This document shows positions 11,480 to 23,070 of a stretch of 64,000 bases of DNA, one piece after another. The notes under the pieces were generated by a model. That model searched no databases. It worked only from the letters and a program-made list of their open reading frames with translations, and was not told the origin of the DNA. The position numbers were made by a program, and so were the translations under genes. Origin of the DNA: Conchocele bisecta (Eukaryota > Mollusca > Bivalvia > Lucinida > Thyasiridae); NCBI GenBank assembly GCA_029237695.1, contig CM055265.1:220089679-220153678 (forward strand), in the 5' to 3' direction. Every line of letters starts with the position of its first letter. Within the stretch, counting starts at the first letter, position 1.

Positions 11480-14400
11480 GTCCTGGCTCCCCAATACAAG
11501 CCCATATATACTTTTTGCAGCGCGATTTTTGACATTTGTTTCTAATAATATAACATGTCCACTTTAAAAAAAACTCAGGTAGACTTTTCAGACAGGCGAC
11601 AAAAACCGTTGGGAAGTCAAAATCCAAGATGGCCGCCATATTGCGGAAGAAGGCATAGAAGCAGCATGTTTTATATATCTAAAACGTGTTTAAATACAAA
11701 GCCCGTATGCAGTCGTACCAACGATTACTTACCTGACTTGTTGGGCAAGTTTGATTCATACTAGCTTACCGTAAATGATCGTAATTTCAAGATGGCCGCC
11801 ATTTTATTAATAAAACTCTCTAAATATGTTATATTTTCATGTTTAAATGACGTATGGCCATACGTTTGGAATCAATTATGATGCGATGCCAGGTGTCAGT
11901 CATTCTTAATATATTAGGTTTCCATAAGAGTGTCACATGCAGCCAAAGACTCGAGATGGGGAGTGTTTTTCAGAAGCGTCATTTTATATTCTAAATAACC
12001 GCCGTAACGAAGGTTATTTTATATAAATTTTGAGCATTGCAAAAGTTGATATATTCTTCTCTGCTTCTCACATTAGTTGTCCGTCATGTGAAACGTGTTT
12101 CGGTGCAAAAGATCGGCATATGCAGACAAAATTCCAAGATGGTCGCCACATTTTATTTATTGGAAATCACTGTGCGTATCCTAAATTTGAAATATTTACA
12201 CTAGTATCTAAAACAATAAATATAACGTTTTGCAAATGAATGTATGCCTGACATAAAATGTTTTAGTTCACAGTAATTCTGTTAATATTTCCGCAAAAAT
12301 TGCACAAAAATGAAGTAATTCCCCGATTTAGTTTCCTGTCTGTACAACAGCAACAACAACACCAGCGCCGTAAAGTTTGCTGGCGATGTCTTTCAAATTT
12401 CGAAGTCATGTTTAAGAAGCATGCTCCATGTTTCAAGTACACCTAGTACACGGTAAGTATTAAACAATTTCAACAGCAACAGTGCCTATAATGCGGGTAG
12501 GATTTCTTCCAGTTATTCCCTCTCCAGTTACATATTATGCCACAGTGAGAAAAGCTCTCACAAATTTTCAGAGTGTTCGAGCTCAGTTGGATCAGGTAAC
12601 ACTTCCTGTCTTCTGTGATGAGGGAGTTTTTCATACAGTCGCTGATATTTTTATGTCAAAGTCGGATGTTTTCAACGACATATATCCAATGATGGGAATG
12701 TTCCACATGGCCAAGGTGTTGCTGCGTTGCGGTGGGAAATATATTACCGGTAGTGGTATGGAAGATGCACTCATTGAGTCTGAGGTGTTTGGGAAACGTG
12801 TACTGCAGTCAGTATTTTAGATGGGCATTATGGTCGGTCACTCCGGGGAATGCTAATTGTCTCTGAAGTATTGGATACACTGGCATGGCGTTCTGGCTTA
12901 GCCATGGAACTTCGGTTGCATTTTTTGAATATGTGGTACAGCTAAAAGGTGTTTTGAAAAGAAAGCAGCACAGTTATTCATCTGCTAAGTGTGCCGAGGT
13001 TCTTGCTGTATCCGGCAATCTGCGACAGTTGTTCCTGCGATTTGTAAGAGAATGTGAGGCCAAGTCGGAGTTGTGTCGATTCTGGGGAGTATTTCAGAAC
13101 ATTGTAACTCAGATAAAGCACATGATTGTCGCGGATAGGGATGGGAATTGGCCACTTCACGTCTCAACTGTTGACTCGGTCATGACAATATTCCAGGAAT
13201 TTGATGCCATAAACTATCTACGGTATGGCTCGTGGTACCTCGAGAGAGTCAAAGTACTTGAGTTAGAGCACCCCGACTTGTACAGGTCATAAATGCGTGG
13301 CCAGTTTGTGGTAAAGGACAGAGATGTAAGCTTCAATGCTGTAGCGCCAGATATGAAGTTAGAACAGTCGATTCAACGGGCATCCAAAGGTCAGGGTGGC
13401 ATTGTCGGCCAAACTCGTAATTCTGAATTAGTTGTTGAGTGGCAGTTGCTTTTCCACAACAGTCTTGGCATCTCCAATACATTTCGTGCACTGACAAATG
13501 ACGCCTCATGGAGCACATGGAGACATCAATCCATCATGGGCTAAGCGGCCAGAAAGGTTAGCTGTTCGATAGAATTGTTGTGCGTCTGCTTGATTTTGTA
13601 CAGTCCCGAGGAAACCCTTTTATCGTTCCAGTACCACTAGTTCAACTACACAACTTCGTCACCAAACGCGTGGTGCACCATGATACAAAGATGCGTTTGC
13701 TCGGCATCATAGGGAACGGACAGAGAGCTTACAGAGAATTTCGGCGCGAGCGATATGTTGAGAAATCGAAGAAGTTGAGCGATACTATATCAAGGTTGAT
13801 GTCACAGCTGACACAGGTACAAGTGCTACACTACTTGGCTCTATCGAGGATGACATATCTACCAAAGACGTCGCTTCAGCTCAACGTGACTGTGAAATGG
13901 CAAAGGAGCGAGGAATGTCAATGACAGACATTTTCAGTCATGATCTTCTCCCATGCAGTCCATTGTTCGATGGTGATATACCAACTAAACCAACACAAAG
14001 TGCGCTGATTACAGAATTAGAGCTCAACCTCGGTGACAGCGACTATGTTTTCAAAAGACAATCAGTATTGAAAACCACGATTATAATTGATTTCATGTCA
14101 AAAGTTCGCCAGGTACATAATTTAACATCATATGGTAACGTTGGCGAGGTCATAAAGAAGATGATTTCAGGTGCCGTGGGGTTTCTCAGGCAGACGAAAC
14201 TCATATCATCTTTGACAGTTATGCTGAGTTGTCGATAAAAGAATGCGAGAGACTACGTCGTGCAGGTTCAACTGGTTGTGTTGACATCGCTGAGATGCAC
14301 GAAACAGTGCCAATACTACAGCAGATAAACAAATTCTCGACTTCGGCTTCGAATAAGTCAAAGCTGGAAATATTAGTACGGGACGTTGCCATTCGTGACA

Positions 14401-16417
14401 TAAGAGACACTTCACTGGCACTGAGTAGAATGGTTGTGGATGGCGAAGTTTTTTCCGCACAGCTATTTGAGCAGCCCGAAGGAGGACACACTGGTGACAT
14501 AGCAGAACTCAGTAGCTGGCTAGAAGAAGCTGATGTTCGTATCATTACACATACCAATTGAGTAGTTGAAAGAGGATGTGAACGTGTCATAGTAATTTCG
14601 AATGACACCGACAGTGTCGTTCTGTTGCTGCGATACATGGAATACTTTTTGAAAAGACACATGAAGGAGTTGTCGGTACATTATGGTGTAGGCACGAAAC
14701 GGCGACTCATACCACTCCCTATTTTATACGGGATGTTAGGTGCCGCGCTCTGTCAAGTTCTTGTTAAAGCGCATATCACGACCGGCGATGACGCAGTGAG
14801 GAAATTTAGTACAAAGAATAGTGCTGTTATAAGTCACCCAGAAACGTACTTAGCCAAGTTCGGAGAGTGACATTCTTGACGAATATGAAATTCAGAAGGC
14901 TGAGCGTTAACTTGTGCAAGTATGGTCTGACTCTAGGTAAAAAACAACGGCGTCAACGTTTGATGAGTTACGATTCCAGTACCATACCAGACGCACTGCT
15001 ATAAGGGCTATAGATCATTATTTGTAGTTCGCGGTGCAATGACACTTTTGGACGATATAAGCGCACTTGATCCCACGAACTTTGGCTGGATTAATGTAGA
15101 TGGTTCTCTGAAACCAGAACAGTTCTTGAAACGATTACCTGTATCCGTGCTAAAACATGTAACTGTGGTGGCAGATGCGACTCCAATCGGTGTGGTTGCA
15201 AATCTAGTGCCGTTAAGTGTGCGTCATTTTGCCACAAAAAAAGCAAATGATTGTCAAAACCTGTGACAACACAATCGCGCTGTTCACCCGAAAACAATTG
15301 GAATAGTATTGTTAAGACTTGCATAAGGTTTACAGGTGTCTAATTGAACGAAGACTTATAGTGTAACAGACACAATTATCGTCGTCACCCAGCTTTATGA
15401 AAAACGTTTGATAGCGTCCCTAATATTTGTAGCTGCAGTAATCGATATTAGTAACACTGCTGTGAGTAGACTTGTACTAGGGTTGATATGTCATACATAA
15501 TGCTTACTGCTAATGATTATCTGTGGAACAATCAATTAGTATGCGTAAATATGCATACATGTTATCGACGTAATTATAATGTGGTACGATTCAGTTGGTT
15601 GGTTAACCGTTTAAATGGTGTAATTTTCTTTTTGTTCTCGATTTAAGTTCTTACATCCAAATTAGATAATTTAGAAGTGTATAGTTTTCGTATAACCTAT
15701 TGAAATATCCGGGTGTTCACTATTTATTGGAAAATTGCTTCTTAGTTCATATATATGAGCGATTTAAATCGTAGAAATATGGCGGCCATTTTGATAAACA
15801 GGTGTCAGAAATGTAGCAATGCATTATTGTCGCAACAATGCCAAACACATGTTCCAAATATATGCAAAATGCTTTTACAGTAGTCATTTTAGCTATACAT
15901 GTGTGCCGTACACAGGTTTTTCTTAGTAATTATGGCAGCCATCTTGGATTATTGTTTGCATATCGCGAGTGATTGTGGATGAACGTGCCCAGAGTGTTAT
16001 GAATTTGACAGATAGTGCAAATAAATACTGATTAGATGTATGCATGCCTTGCAGAGATAAATTGATGTCTGACATAGTGTTTTTCCTGTTTAAAACGGCG
16101 GCCATCTTGGACTTGTGGTTGCAAATTGGAGTCTTTTGTAACACAAACAGTTGCAATATGTTTGATATACTCTAGTAAATAAAAACCGATACTAAAAGTA
16201 TGTCCACATGTCTTTTATATATGAAATTATTGCTCATCCAGTGTATTATGAGTAAAAACGGCGGCCATCTTGGATTGTGTCTCTTCATTGACGTTTGTCG
16301 CCTATCTCGAAAGTCTACCTGGGTTATTATCGTAGCCTATGGGTCATTTTACCAGAATCAAGTGTCAAAAATCGCGCCGCGAATAGTATATGCGGACTTG
16401 TATTAGGAAGCCTGGAC
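11480..16417 (+). mobile_element. 4.9-kb DNA transposon-like element with long sub-repeat TIRs
   Basis: The left end (GTCCTGGCTCCCCAATACAA, 11480) and right end (complement of GTCCAGGCTTCCTAATACAA, ending 16417) are inverted repeats. Inverted similarity continues inward for hundreds of bases (for example GCGCGATTTTTGACA and CAGGTAGACTTT on both sides). Both arms contain a CAAGATGGCCGCCAT motif recurring every ~150-170 bp (11623, 11791, degenerate 12136; 15780, 15930, 16096, 16258). The flanks TACGCTG (11473-11479) and TACGATG (16418-16424) look like a 7-bp target duplication with one mismatch. The interior holds one frame-broken ORF (12360-15320). I cannot assign it to a named superfamily. 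Confidence 0.7.
12360..15320 (+). pseudogene. PIN-like / CXC-domain ORF of the 4.9-kb element (broken)
   Basis: Six or more collinear segments form one protein of roughly 950 residues. They lie at 12482-12820, 12885-13544 (in-frame TAA at 13290-13292), 13580-13860, 13880-14220, 14229-14870 (in-frame TGA at 14562-14564, where a Trp codon TGG would fit) and 15039-15250. Frameshifts near 12820, 13500, 13790 and 15150 separate most of them. Visible motifs are ELSSWLEEADVRIITHT (near 14508-14558) followed by VIVISNDTDSVVLLL (near 14587-14631). The E-A-D-x-R and N-D-T-D acidic blocks resemble PIN/FEN-like nuclease cores. At 15149-15250 a shifted frame gives CNCGGRCDSNRCGCKSS, a tesmin/TSO1-type CXC zinc-binding cluster. 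The N-terminal half is not recognised. Proteins with this layout occur as multicopy uncharacterised genes in invertebrates (general knowledge). The transposase role is inference from the flanking TIRs. Confidence 0.6.
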
Positions 16418-16424
16418 TACGATG

Positions 16425-16736
16425 GGTAGATTCGGTATTGTATCTGATTAAATATCCGATTTATTTGCGATGAGCTTAGATATTAAGCATTGCAATCATA
16501 ATGTACATGTTCATGTCGTTGGTTACGTCGCATGTACTGTAAAATGGACACATTTCAGCTGGACCTGCACTGTTCCATCATTGAAACACCCTTCATGCTT
16601 CCAGCAAGCAATAATAGATCGCTATCAGGCTACAGTGTTGTGCTATTTGATCTTGAGCTACACTTGTTACAAATGCCATAATGTCATTGGAGAGCTTAGT
16701 CCCCTGTCATACAGTATCATACACCTCTAAGTCAGA
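16425..16736. other. Non-coding, no feature recognised
   Basis: Nothing supported. The short 86-aa frame here has no recognisable domain. Confidence 0.4.
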
Positions 16737-17385
16737 CACCATGGGGACTTTCCAGGGTGTTCGGTTTACCGAGGTTGGACTGTAAAGCAAATGTTGCACT
16801 GCCACACAATTTTTCCGCAGCCCAGGGGCGGATCCAGCATTTGGGGAACGGGGGGGGGGTGTCTAGTTGCGAAGGTAACTCTTGAAATCTACTCCCGTAC
16901 CGTCCATAGCTAGCTACGGACGGTACGGGAGTAATTGCAAGAGTTACCGTTCGCAACTAGGAGGTTGTACTATTTTTGAGCTTTTCGAAATGCACTTTCC
17001 TGTGTTTTACGGCATTTAAATTCAGACTCCAACTGGTGGTAAACTGTGATCTATGCAACCTCCGTGGCTGAACCCCGGACCCCCCCTCCAGATCCGCCCC
17101 TGTTCATGTTTATATAATATTAATAATACTTACATTCCTACCCGTGTTTTATATAAACAATGGAACCTCTCTAAACCGGACACCAATAAAAATCATGTGA
17201 TCTTATTTTTGATGAGTTTCTTGGTCAATTATCTCAGGTGATAATGTCTGTTCGTGATCGCATAGCACACAGCCACATGTATGACTCACAATGATCAAAT
17301 GCCTGATTTACAGTGAAACCTCTCTATGCCGGACACCCTGGAGACCTCCCAGGGTGTCCGGTTCAGAAAGGGTTCACTGTATGAT
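16737..17385. repeat. Cluster of MITE fragments
   Basis: About 16740-16790 and 17302-17382 carry an ACAGTGAAACCTCTCTATGC / GGTGTCCGG inverted pair, also seen near 19870-20235 and 43987. The AGTTGCGAACGG palindrome is at 16864-16962. 16965-17102 is the inverted copy of 1290-1450. The pattern is one MITE inserted in or beside another. Confidence 0.65.
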
Positions 17386-17538
17386 ATTATAAATGTTTCC
17401 ATAACAAATCGCCCCTGTTATCAGTCGGCAGGGAAAAGGCCCTATCATAGCACAATTCCTGCTATATTGGAACGACCAGTGTTTTAGCGGTCCCAAACAC
17501 TTCGTGTATACTACTACTCGTGCATTGGCGCACCTTAA

Positions 17539-18021
17539 AGGTACATGCCCACTCAGTAGGCACAACATGTTTACTTATAGGAATTAAATAAGTGTATAAT
17601 TGTGTAACTATTCCACGAGTTCTAAAAATTACAAGTTTCCGCTATACATATATAATCAATTAGTAATATTTACTTTACTGATAGTGACGCGCGATGGTAT
17701 CAGGCTATTTTCATATGCAAATGAGACATGCTATTTTTTAGTTATTTATACTAATTAAATGCGTCACCTGAAAAAACAATATTTTCGACAGATTATAAAG
17801 TATGATCATTGCATCTCCAATAAATACGGAGACTAAATAGCATTTTAAGGAAACACGGTTATCGCCCCAGATATCAGTGTGGAATAATGCCAATGCCAAA
17901 ATGTATAATAATGCCAATTAATACGTGGGGTGGTGAATGAAAGTTTATTTTGCCAGAAAATGCCTTAAATGATGTTTCAGATATAAATAACACTGTGTGC
18001 CTACTGAGTGGGCATGTACCT
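17539..18021. mobile_element. TTAA-flanked MITE, copy 2
   Basis: The same termini as 892-1185, in opposite orientation and longer, bordered by TTAA at 17535-17538 and 18022-18025. Shared interior landmarks include GGAAACACGGTTATCGCCCC (inverted relative to copy 1). Confidence 0.8.
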
Positions 18022-18549
18022 TTAACCCTTTCAACACCACATGCCTGTATAGTGGTATTGGCAAACAGTGTAGATCCATATGAGCCGGCTCGTGACGAGC
18101 CGTCTCATCAGGATCTGCACTTTTTGCCAGTAACTTTCATATTTTTGAGAAAAAACCTCGCCTTTTCATAAAAGGACCAGTCTGAAAATGATGTGGTGAC
18201 CATTTGATTGGTTGCAAAAGTAACATATCAAATTCCATTCCAGTTACTTGGGGGTGAAAATAGTTAATATTTACTAAACTGTCCAACTTCTGTGTGCCTG
18301 CAGATGGTGGTTTGAACGTCGTACATATATTCAGTATGCCGATTGTTTACGTCCCGTTCCAGTAACAGTATTATTCAACAGATTCGAGTATAGAAAGTTT
18401 ATTCACATTAAGCCAACTGGCCTATGAGCATGTACAACATATACAGAAACATTTACAATACGTTGTGACTAATGGCTCGATTAAACTATACTCTAGGGTT
18501 TGCAATGTACGTAAACACACACATATCACATTTACATTTGGCATATATA
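18022..18549. other. Non-coding; short GAGCCGGCTCGTGACGAGCC hairpin
   Basis: A hairpin at about 18079-18105, with AGATCCATATGAGCCGGCTC and the flanking AGGATCTGCAC, recurs inverted near 30765-30820. Otherwise nothing is seen. Confidence 0.5.
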
Positions 18550-18950
18550 CAAGGTGTATGATCACGTGGTACTAACAACAACAACAAGTACTGAAACTTT
18601 CAGAATCCATCTGATTCAAAGTACGTATTCTTTTATATTGTCCTTATTACGTAACGGAGTTTGATGAAATATGGAGCACCAAACGCGTCTTGTTAAGCTG
18701 CAATTGGTGGTCTTTTTATTTACGCCCAAACTTTTGTGAAGAATCGATTTTACCAACACGGAAATAGATTCTTCGCAAAAACGACATAAGTCTGTGCCGA
18801 ACTCCATGGACCACCAAATTCAGCTCATGAAGATACGTTTGCTGCGCCATATTTCATCAAAATCCGTTGCATATTAAGGAAAATATCAAATAAACTTACT
18901 TTGGAGTGGGCAACGTTGTTGTTGTTGTAACCACGTGATCATGCACCTTG
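18550..18950. mobile_element. CAAGGTGTATGATCACGTGG MITE, copy 1
   Basis: The ~400-bp element is bounded by CAAGGTGTATGATCACGTGG and its inverse CCACGTGATCATGCACCTTG, with AACAACAACAAC next to one end and GTTGTTGTTG next to the other. An inner palindrome (TTGCGAAGAATCGATTT and complement) sits in the middle. Further copies are at 23071-23465, 28690-29105 and 60637-61039. Small ORFs inside are repeat artefacts. Confidence 0.8.
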
Positions 18951-19189
18951 ATACATGCACATGTTTAATAAGCAAGAGTACATGCACAATGTTTATTTAC
19001 ATTTGTACACATGTAATGCCAAGTAGCACAACTCACGAAGGGTTCAAATTGTGATAGAGGATTCTTAAGAAAGCTACAGAGAATATAGACCGTCTCCTGA
19101 TAAACCAAAACAATACTTCATGTTGTTAGCTATGCACAATTATGAGCTCATGAGCAGCTGTTGAAACTAAACGAATCAAATATACACCA

Positions 19190-19580
19190 CCATGCACCTG
19201 CGTTAATCTTCCCCAGACGTCAATAATTCCAGCACAAAAATATTTACACAATTCCCTAACATTTGATTGGCCCGTAGCAAGTTTCTGTTCAAAATTTATA
19301 TCCCAGTAAACTCCCACGCCGAACTACATTCCGTAACCGTGAGGCGCAGTTAAAATAATTCTTAAGAAAACGGAAAATAAACACATTTGCTTGATGAATT
19401 TATTTCAAATGCTGGAATTATAAAGAATGAATGGCCTTTTTGTTGAATTTATCGGGGATATAAACTTGGAAAAATCGCGGGAATACTGGACGAGGCCTTC
19501 CGGCCTTCGTCCAGTATTCCCGTGACTTTTCCAAGTTTATACCCCGATAAATTCCACAAAAAGGCCATTCATTCCTATAA
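19190..19580. repeat. Dispersed repeat with 150-bp hairpin, copy 1
   Basis: 19424-19576 is a near-perfect palindrome (GAATGAATGGCCTTTTTG arm, centre at GGCCTTCCGGCCTTCG). The hairpin and the flanking ~220 bp (19190-19420, ACACAATTCCCTAACATTTG) recur at 32424-32790. There the adjoining flank is inverted. A half-arm copy is at about 19690-19737. Confidence 0.75.
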
Positions 19581-19777
19581 TAACCAATAGGATAAAAAAT
19601 AAACAATGGGCGAAAAAAAATTACAATTTTCGAATTGTAATTTTGTATCGCCTTGTTTATTTTTATCGCCAATTGCGAAAGTGGCTTTGCCATGTTCATA
19701 CCCCGATAAATTCCACAAAAAGGCCATTCATTCCTTATAATGTTTCTGAACATCTAATAGAAATATCAACTCGCAAT

Positions 19778-19842
19778 CAAGTAGCTTGATTGGCTGTGCC
19801 TGAGCTGTAAAACAGCTCAGGTACAGTCAATCAAGCTACTTG
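19778..19842. repeat. Perfect short hairpin
   Basis: The arm CAAGTAGCTTGATTGGCTGT with GAGCTGT is followed by a short loop and the inverted arm ending TCAATCAAGCTACTTG. No gene surrounds it, so it is most likely the remnant of a palindromic MITE. Confidence 0.75.
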
Positions 19843-19868
19843 CTTTCAAGTACAATATTGAAGTAGTA

Positions 19869-20235
19869 GTACAGTGCAACCTCTCTACAACAGCCACCCA
19901 TGGGAAGACGCAAAACTGGCTGTTGTAGTGAGGTGGCTGTTGTAGGGAGGTTAATGCTAAATTATATTTTGTCATCCGCTGTTTATCAATTTTCTTCGAT
20001 AATTATTATCAAAAACATGATTCGGCAACATTTTTGAATGAAATGATTCTAAAATGCTGTCAAAACATGTTTTTATTGAGAAAGAAGGCAAAAGCAACAG
20101 CAGACGACAATTTTCGTGCTCAGCAGTCTAAGGGTTAGATATAGAGGAATTGATCCATTTGGGATATAAAATAGCGGCTGTTATATAGAGGGTGTTGTTG
20201 TAGAGAGGTGGCCGTTCGGGGAGGTTCGACTGTAA
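19869..20235. mobile_element. MITE with CAACCTCTCTACAACAGCC ends
   Basis: The left end ACAGTGCAACCTCTCTACAA and the right end (GGCCGTTCGGGGAGGTTCGACTGTA) are imperfect inverted repeats of a pogo/Tc1-like non-autonomous type that recurs at 16740, 17302, 43800 and 43990. No ORF is present. Confidence 0.55.
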
Positions 20236-20639
20236 TATGTAATAAAAACAATAGACAACTGTTGGATAGATTAGCGCAGCGTGGGAGTAGTACCGTTCAT
20301 GTAACCACAATAAAATCATTAAACCCGTATACACGCAGTGCAGAACATCTGCCCGACTTTGATTTGTTTCCCAATCAGGAATGCTCCCGTCTCTGCTGAA
20401 GTTCTAACGGTGCCGACTGCACTCTAGGTCTTTCAATTCTATACTGAAACATTCACGCAATACAATTATGAAATAACTATATTCCTCAGCATATGACAAA
20501 CGTGAATGAATGATATTAATTAAAAATTCTTAAAATATTTACTTCATACAATACACAGTACATGCATCAATTACATGTGATATGTACGTACATTTGAAAA
20601 CGAGCCATTTGCTTATATGAATTCATATCATATGCATAT

Positions 20640-22295
20640 TTATACCCACTTTTTTGTAAAAAAAAATGGGTATATTGTTTTCGTCACGGGTGTCCGTCCG
20701 TCCGTACGTCCGTACGTCCGTCCGTCCGTACGTCCGTCCGTCCGTACGTCGACGTACGTCAGTACGTCCGTCCGTCCGTCCGTACCCGTCCGTCCGTCAC
20801 GTTTCTTGTAACTCGAAAAACTTTTTCACCTTCATACCTACGCGCCTGATATTTGGTATGTAGCTTCGTTATCATGTGCAGATGCGCAAAGTGAATTCGG
20901 ATTTTTGATCCGACCCTCCATCATGGATTATCTCCCCCTTTCGGACTAAGAATTTCCCATTTTTTCCTTGTAACTCGAAAAACTTTTTCACCTTCATACC
21001 TACGCGCCTCATATGTGCTATGTAGCTTCGTTATCATGTGCAGATGCGCAAAGTGAATTCGGATTTTTGATCCGACCCTCCATCATGGATTATCTCCCCC
21101 TTTCGGACTCAGAATTTCCAATTTTTTCCTTGTAACTCGAAAAACTTTTTCACCTTCATACCTACGCGCCTCATATTTGCTATGTAGCTTCGTTATCATG
21201 TGCAGATGCGCAAAGTGAATTCGGATTTTTCATCCGACCCTCCATCATGGATTATCTCCCCCTTTCGGACTCAGAATTTCCCATTTTTTCCTTGTAACTC
21301 AAAAAACTGTTTCACCTTCATACCTACGCGCCTCATATTTGCTATGTAGCTTCGTTATCATGTGCAGATACGCAAAGTGAATTCGGATTTTTGATCCGAC
21401 CCTCCATCATGGATTATCTCCCCCTTTCGGACTCAGAATTTCCCATTTTTTCCTTGTAACTCGAAAAACATTTTCACCTTCATACCTACGCGCCTCATAT
21501 TTGCTATGTAGCTTCGTTATCATGTGCAGATGCGCAAAGTGAATTCGGATTTTTGATCCGACCCTCCATCATGGATTATCTCCCCCTTTCGGACTCAGAA
21601 TTTCCCATTTTTTCCTTGTAACTCGAAAAACTTTTTCACCTTCATACCTACACGCCTCATATTTGCTATGTAGCTTCGTTATCATGTGCAGATGCGCAAA
21701 GTGAATTCGGATTTTTCATCCGACCCTCCATCATGGATTATCTCCCCCTTTCGGACTCAGAATTTCCCATTTTTTCCTTGTAACTCGAAAAACTTTTTCA
21801 CCTTCATACCTACGCGCCTCATATTTGCTATGTAGCTTCGTTATCATGTGCAGATGCGCAAAGTGAATTCGGATTTTTCAAAACCCTCCATTATGGATTA
21901 TCTCCCCCTTTCGGACTCAGAATTTCCAATTTTTTCCTTGTAACTCGAAAAACTTTTTCACCTTCATACCTATGCGCCTGATATTTACTATGTACCTTCG
22001 TTATCATGTGCAGATGCGCAAAGTGAATTCCCATTTTTGATCCGACCCTCCATCATCGATTACCTCCCCCTTTCCCACTCAGAATTTCCCATTTTTTCCT
22101 TGTAACTCGAAAAACTTTTTCACCTTCATACATACGCGCCTCATATTTGCTATGTAGCTTCGTTATCATGTGCACATGCGCAAAGTGAATTCGGATTTTT
22201 TATCCGACCCTCCATCATGGATTACCTCCCCCTTTCGGACTTAGCATTTGGGGAAAGTGGGTATATTGCGATGGCGCGCCATCGACTTTTTCTAG
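20640..22295 (+). mobile_element. Helitron-like non-autonomous element with internal satellite
   Basis: The 3' end shows the Helitron signature: a GC-rich palindrome CGATGGCGCGCCATCG (22269-22284), a short spacer ACTTTTT, then CTAG (22292-22295) followed by T. The 5' part has a TATACCCAC ... GTGGGTATA-type inverted repeat around 20642-20676, and GTGGGTATAT recurs just before the 3' hairpin (about 22258), like sub-terminal inverted repeats. A CGTC/CGTA microsatellite (20692-20800) is followed by nine ~163-bp tandem units. Microsatellite plus ~160-bp repeats is the architecture of bivalve pearl/HINE elements (family knowledge). The 5' boundary is uncertain. No Rep-helicase is present. Confidence 0.7.
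20805..22250 (+). repeat. ~163-bp tandem repeat, nine copies
   Basis: Each unit contains CTTGTAACTCGAAAAACTTT, CATACCTACGCGCCTCATAT, GTGCAGATGCGCAAAGTGAA and ATGGATTATCTCCCCCTTTC in that order. Copies start near 20805, 20968, 21131, 21294, 21457, 21620, 21778, 21940 and 22102. They are nearly identical, the last two or three being the most diverged. Related older units are at 50900-51620. Confidence 0.9.
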
Positions 22296-22355
22296 TTTGA
22301 TATTCGTTCGGTAATGTTTACATTGAGATTCACCTAAATCGGTGATAGGAGGACG

Positions 22356-22717
22356 TTTGTACGGAGCCCCGCAGGGGACATGGATTTATTTTTGTATTAA
22401 TTCGTTCCCACGAAATAACAATTCGTTCCCTCAATTTAACAATTCGTTCCCTCGAATTATCAATTCGTTCCCACGAAATGACAATTCGTTCCCTCAATTT
22501 AACAATTCGTTCCATCGAATTAACAGTTCGTTCCCACGATATAACAATTCGTTCCCACGATATAACAATTCGTTCCCGTGGGAACGAATTGTTATTTCGT
22601 GTGAACGAATTGTTAATTCTCGAGAACTAATTGTTAAATTGAGGGAACGAATTGTTATTTCGTGGGAATTAATACAAAAAATGAAGCCTACGTCCCCTGC
22701 GGGGCTCCATACATTTG
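22356..22717. mobile_element. MITE packed with ATTCGTTCCCACGA palindromic units
   Basis: Terminal inverted repeats centred on GGAGCCCCGCAGGGGAC (about 22363-22379 and 22690-22707) enclose some dozen ~20-bp units of AATTCGTTCCCACGA and variants. These run in one orientation to about 22577 and inverted afterwards. The same plan is seen at 43255-43640, 45450-46337 and 62864-63222 with different unit sequences. Confidence 0.75.
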
Positions 22718-23070
22718 TGTAATGGACTATAACAATTCAAGCACAGCCCATGAACCAATGAACAAGTGCAATAAAACAGCATTGCGATGTTCACTGCTTC
22801 TGGTAGCCGTGCTATGTGATTATCATGGATCCCTTGATTTGCCCTGCCAATGTTTGAATATCAAGCGTAATTTGTGGCTGTGATATATGGGCTTATGGGT
22901 ATGCGACCAGTATAGCTGCTGTTTTGATTGGAAGCATGACGGGTTGTGCGCTGATGGAACAGGAATGGCAAACAGTACATATCTTTCAGACTGATCCGGA
23001 TCTAAACTGATCACAATAGCCATAAGTCCCATTTTTCCATTTGCCTACACATTTATATAAACAATATTTA

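Noticed and set aside
20617..20863. Arg/Ser/Pro-rich ORFs (VRPSVRPYVR)
   Set aside because: Translation of the CGTC/CGTA microsatellite in the Helitron-like element.
20805..22250. Centromeric satellite
   Set aside because: Only nine units, bounded by a Helitron-like end. More simply an internal array of a mobile element.
22356..22717. CRISPR-like array
   Set aside because: Short regularly spaced units, but they are palindromic, reverse orientation at the centre, have no unique spacers and lie between TIRs in animal DNA.
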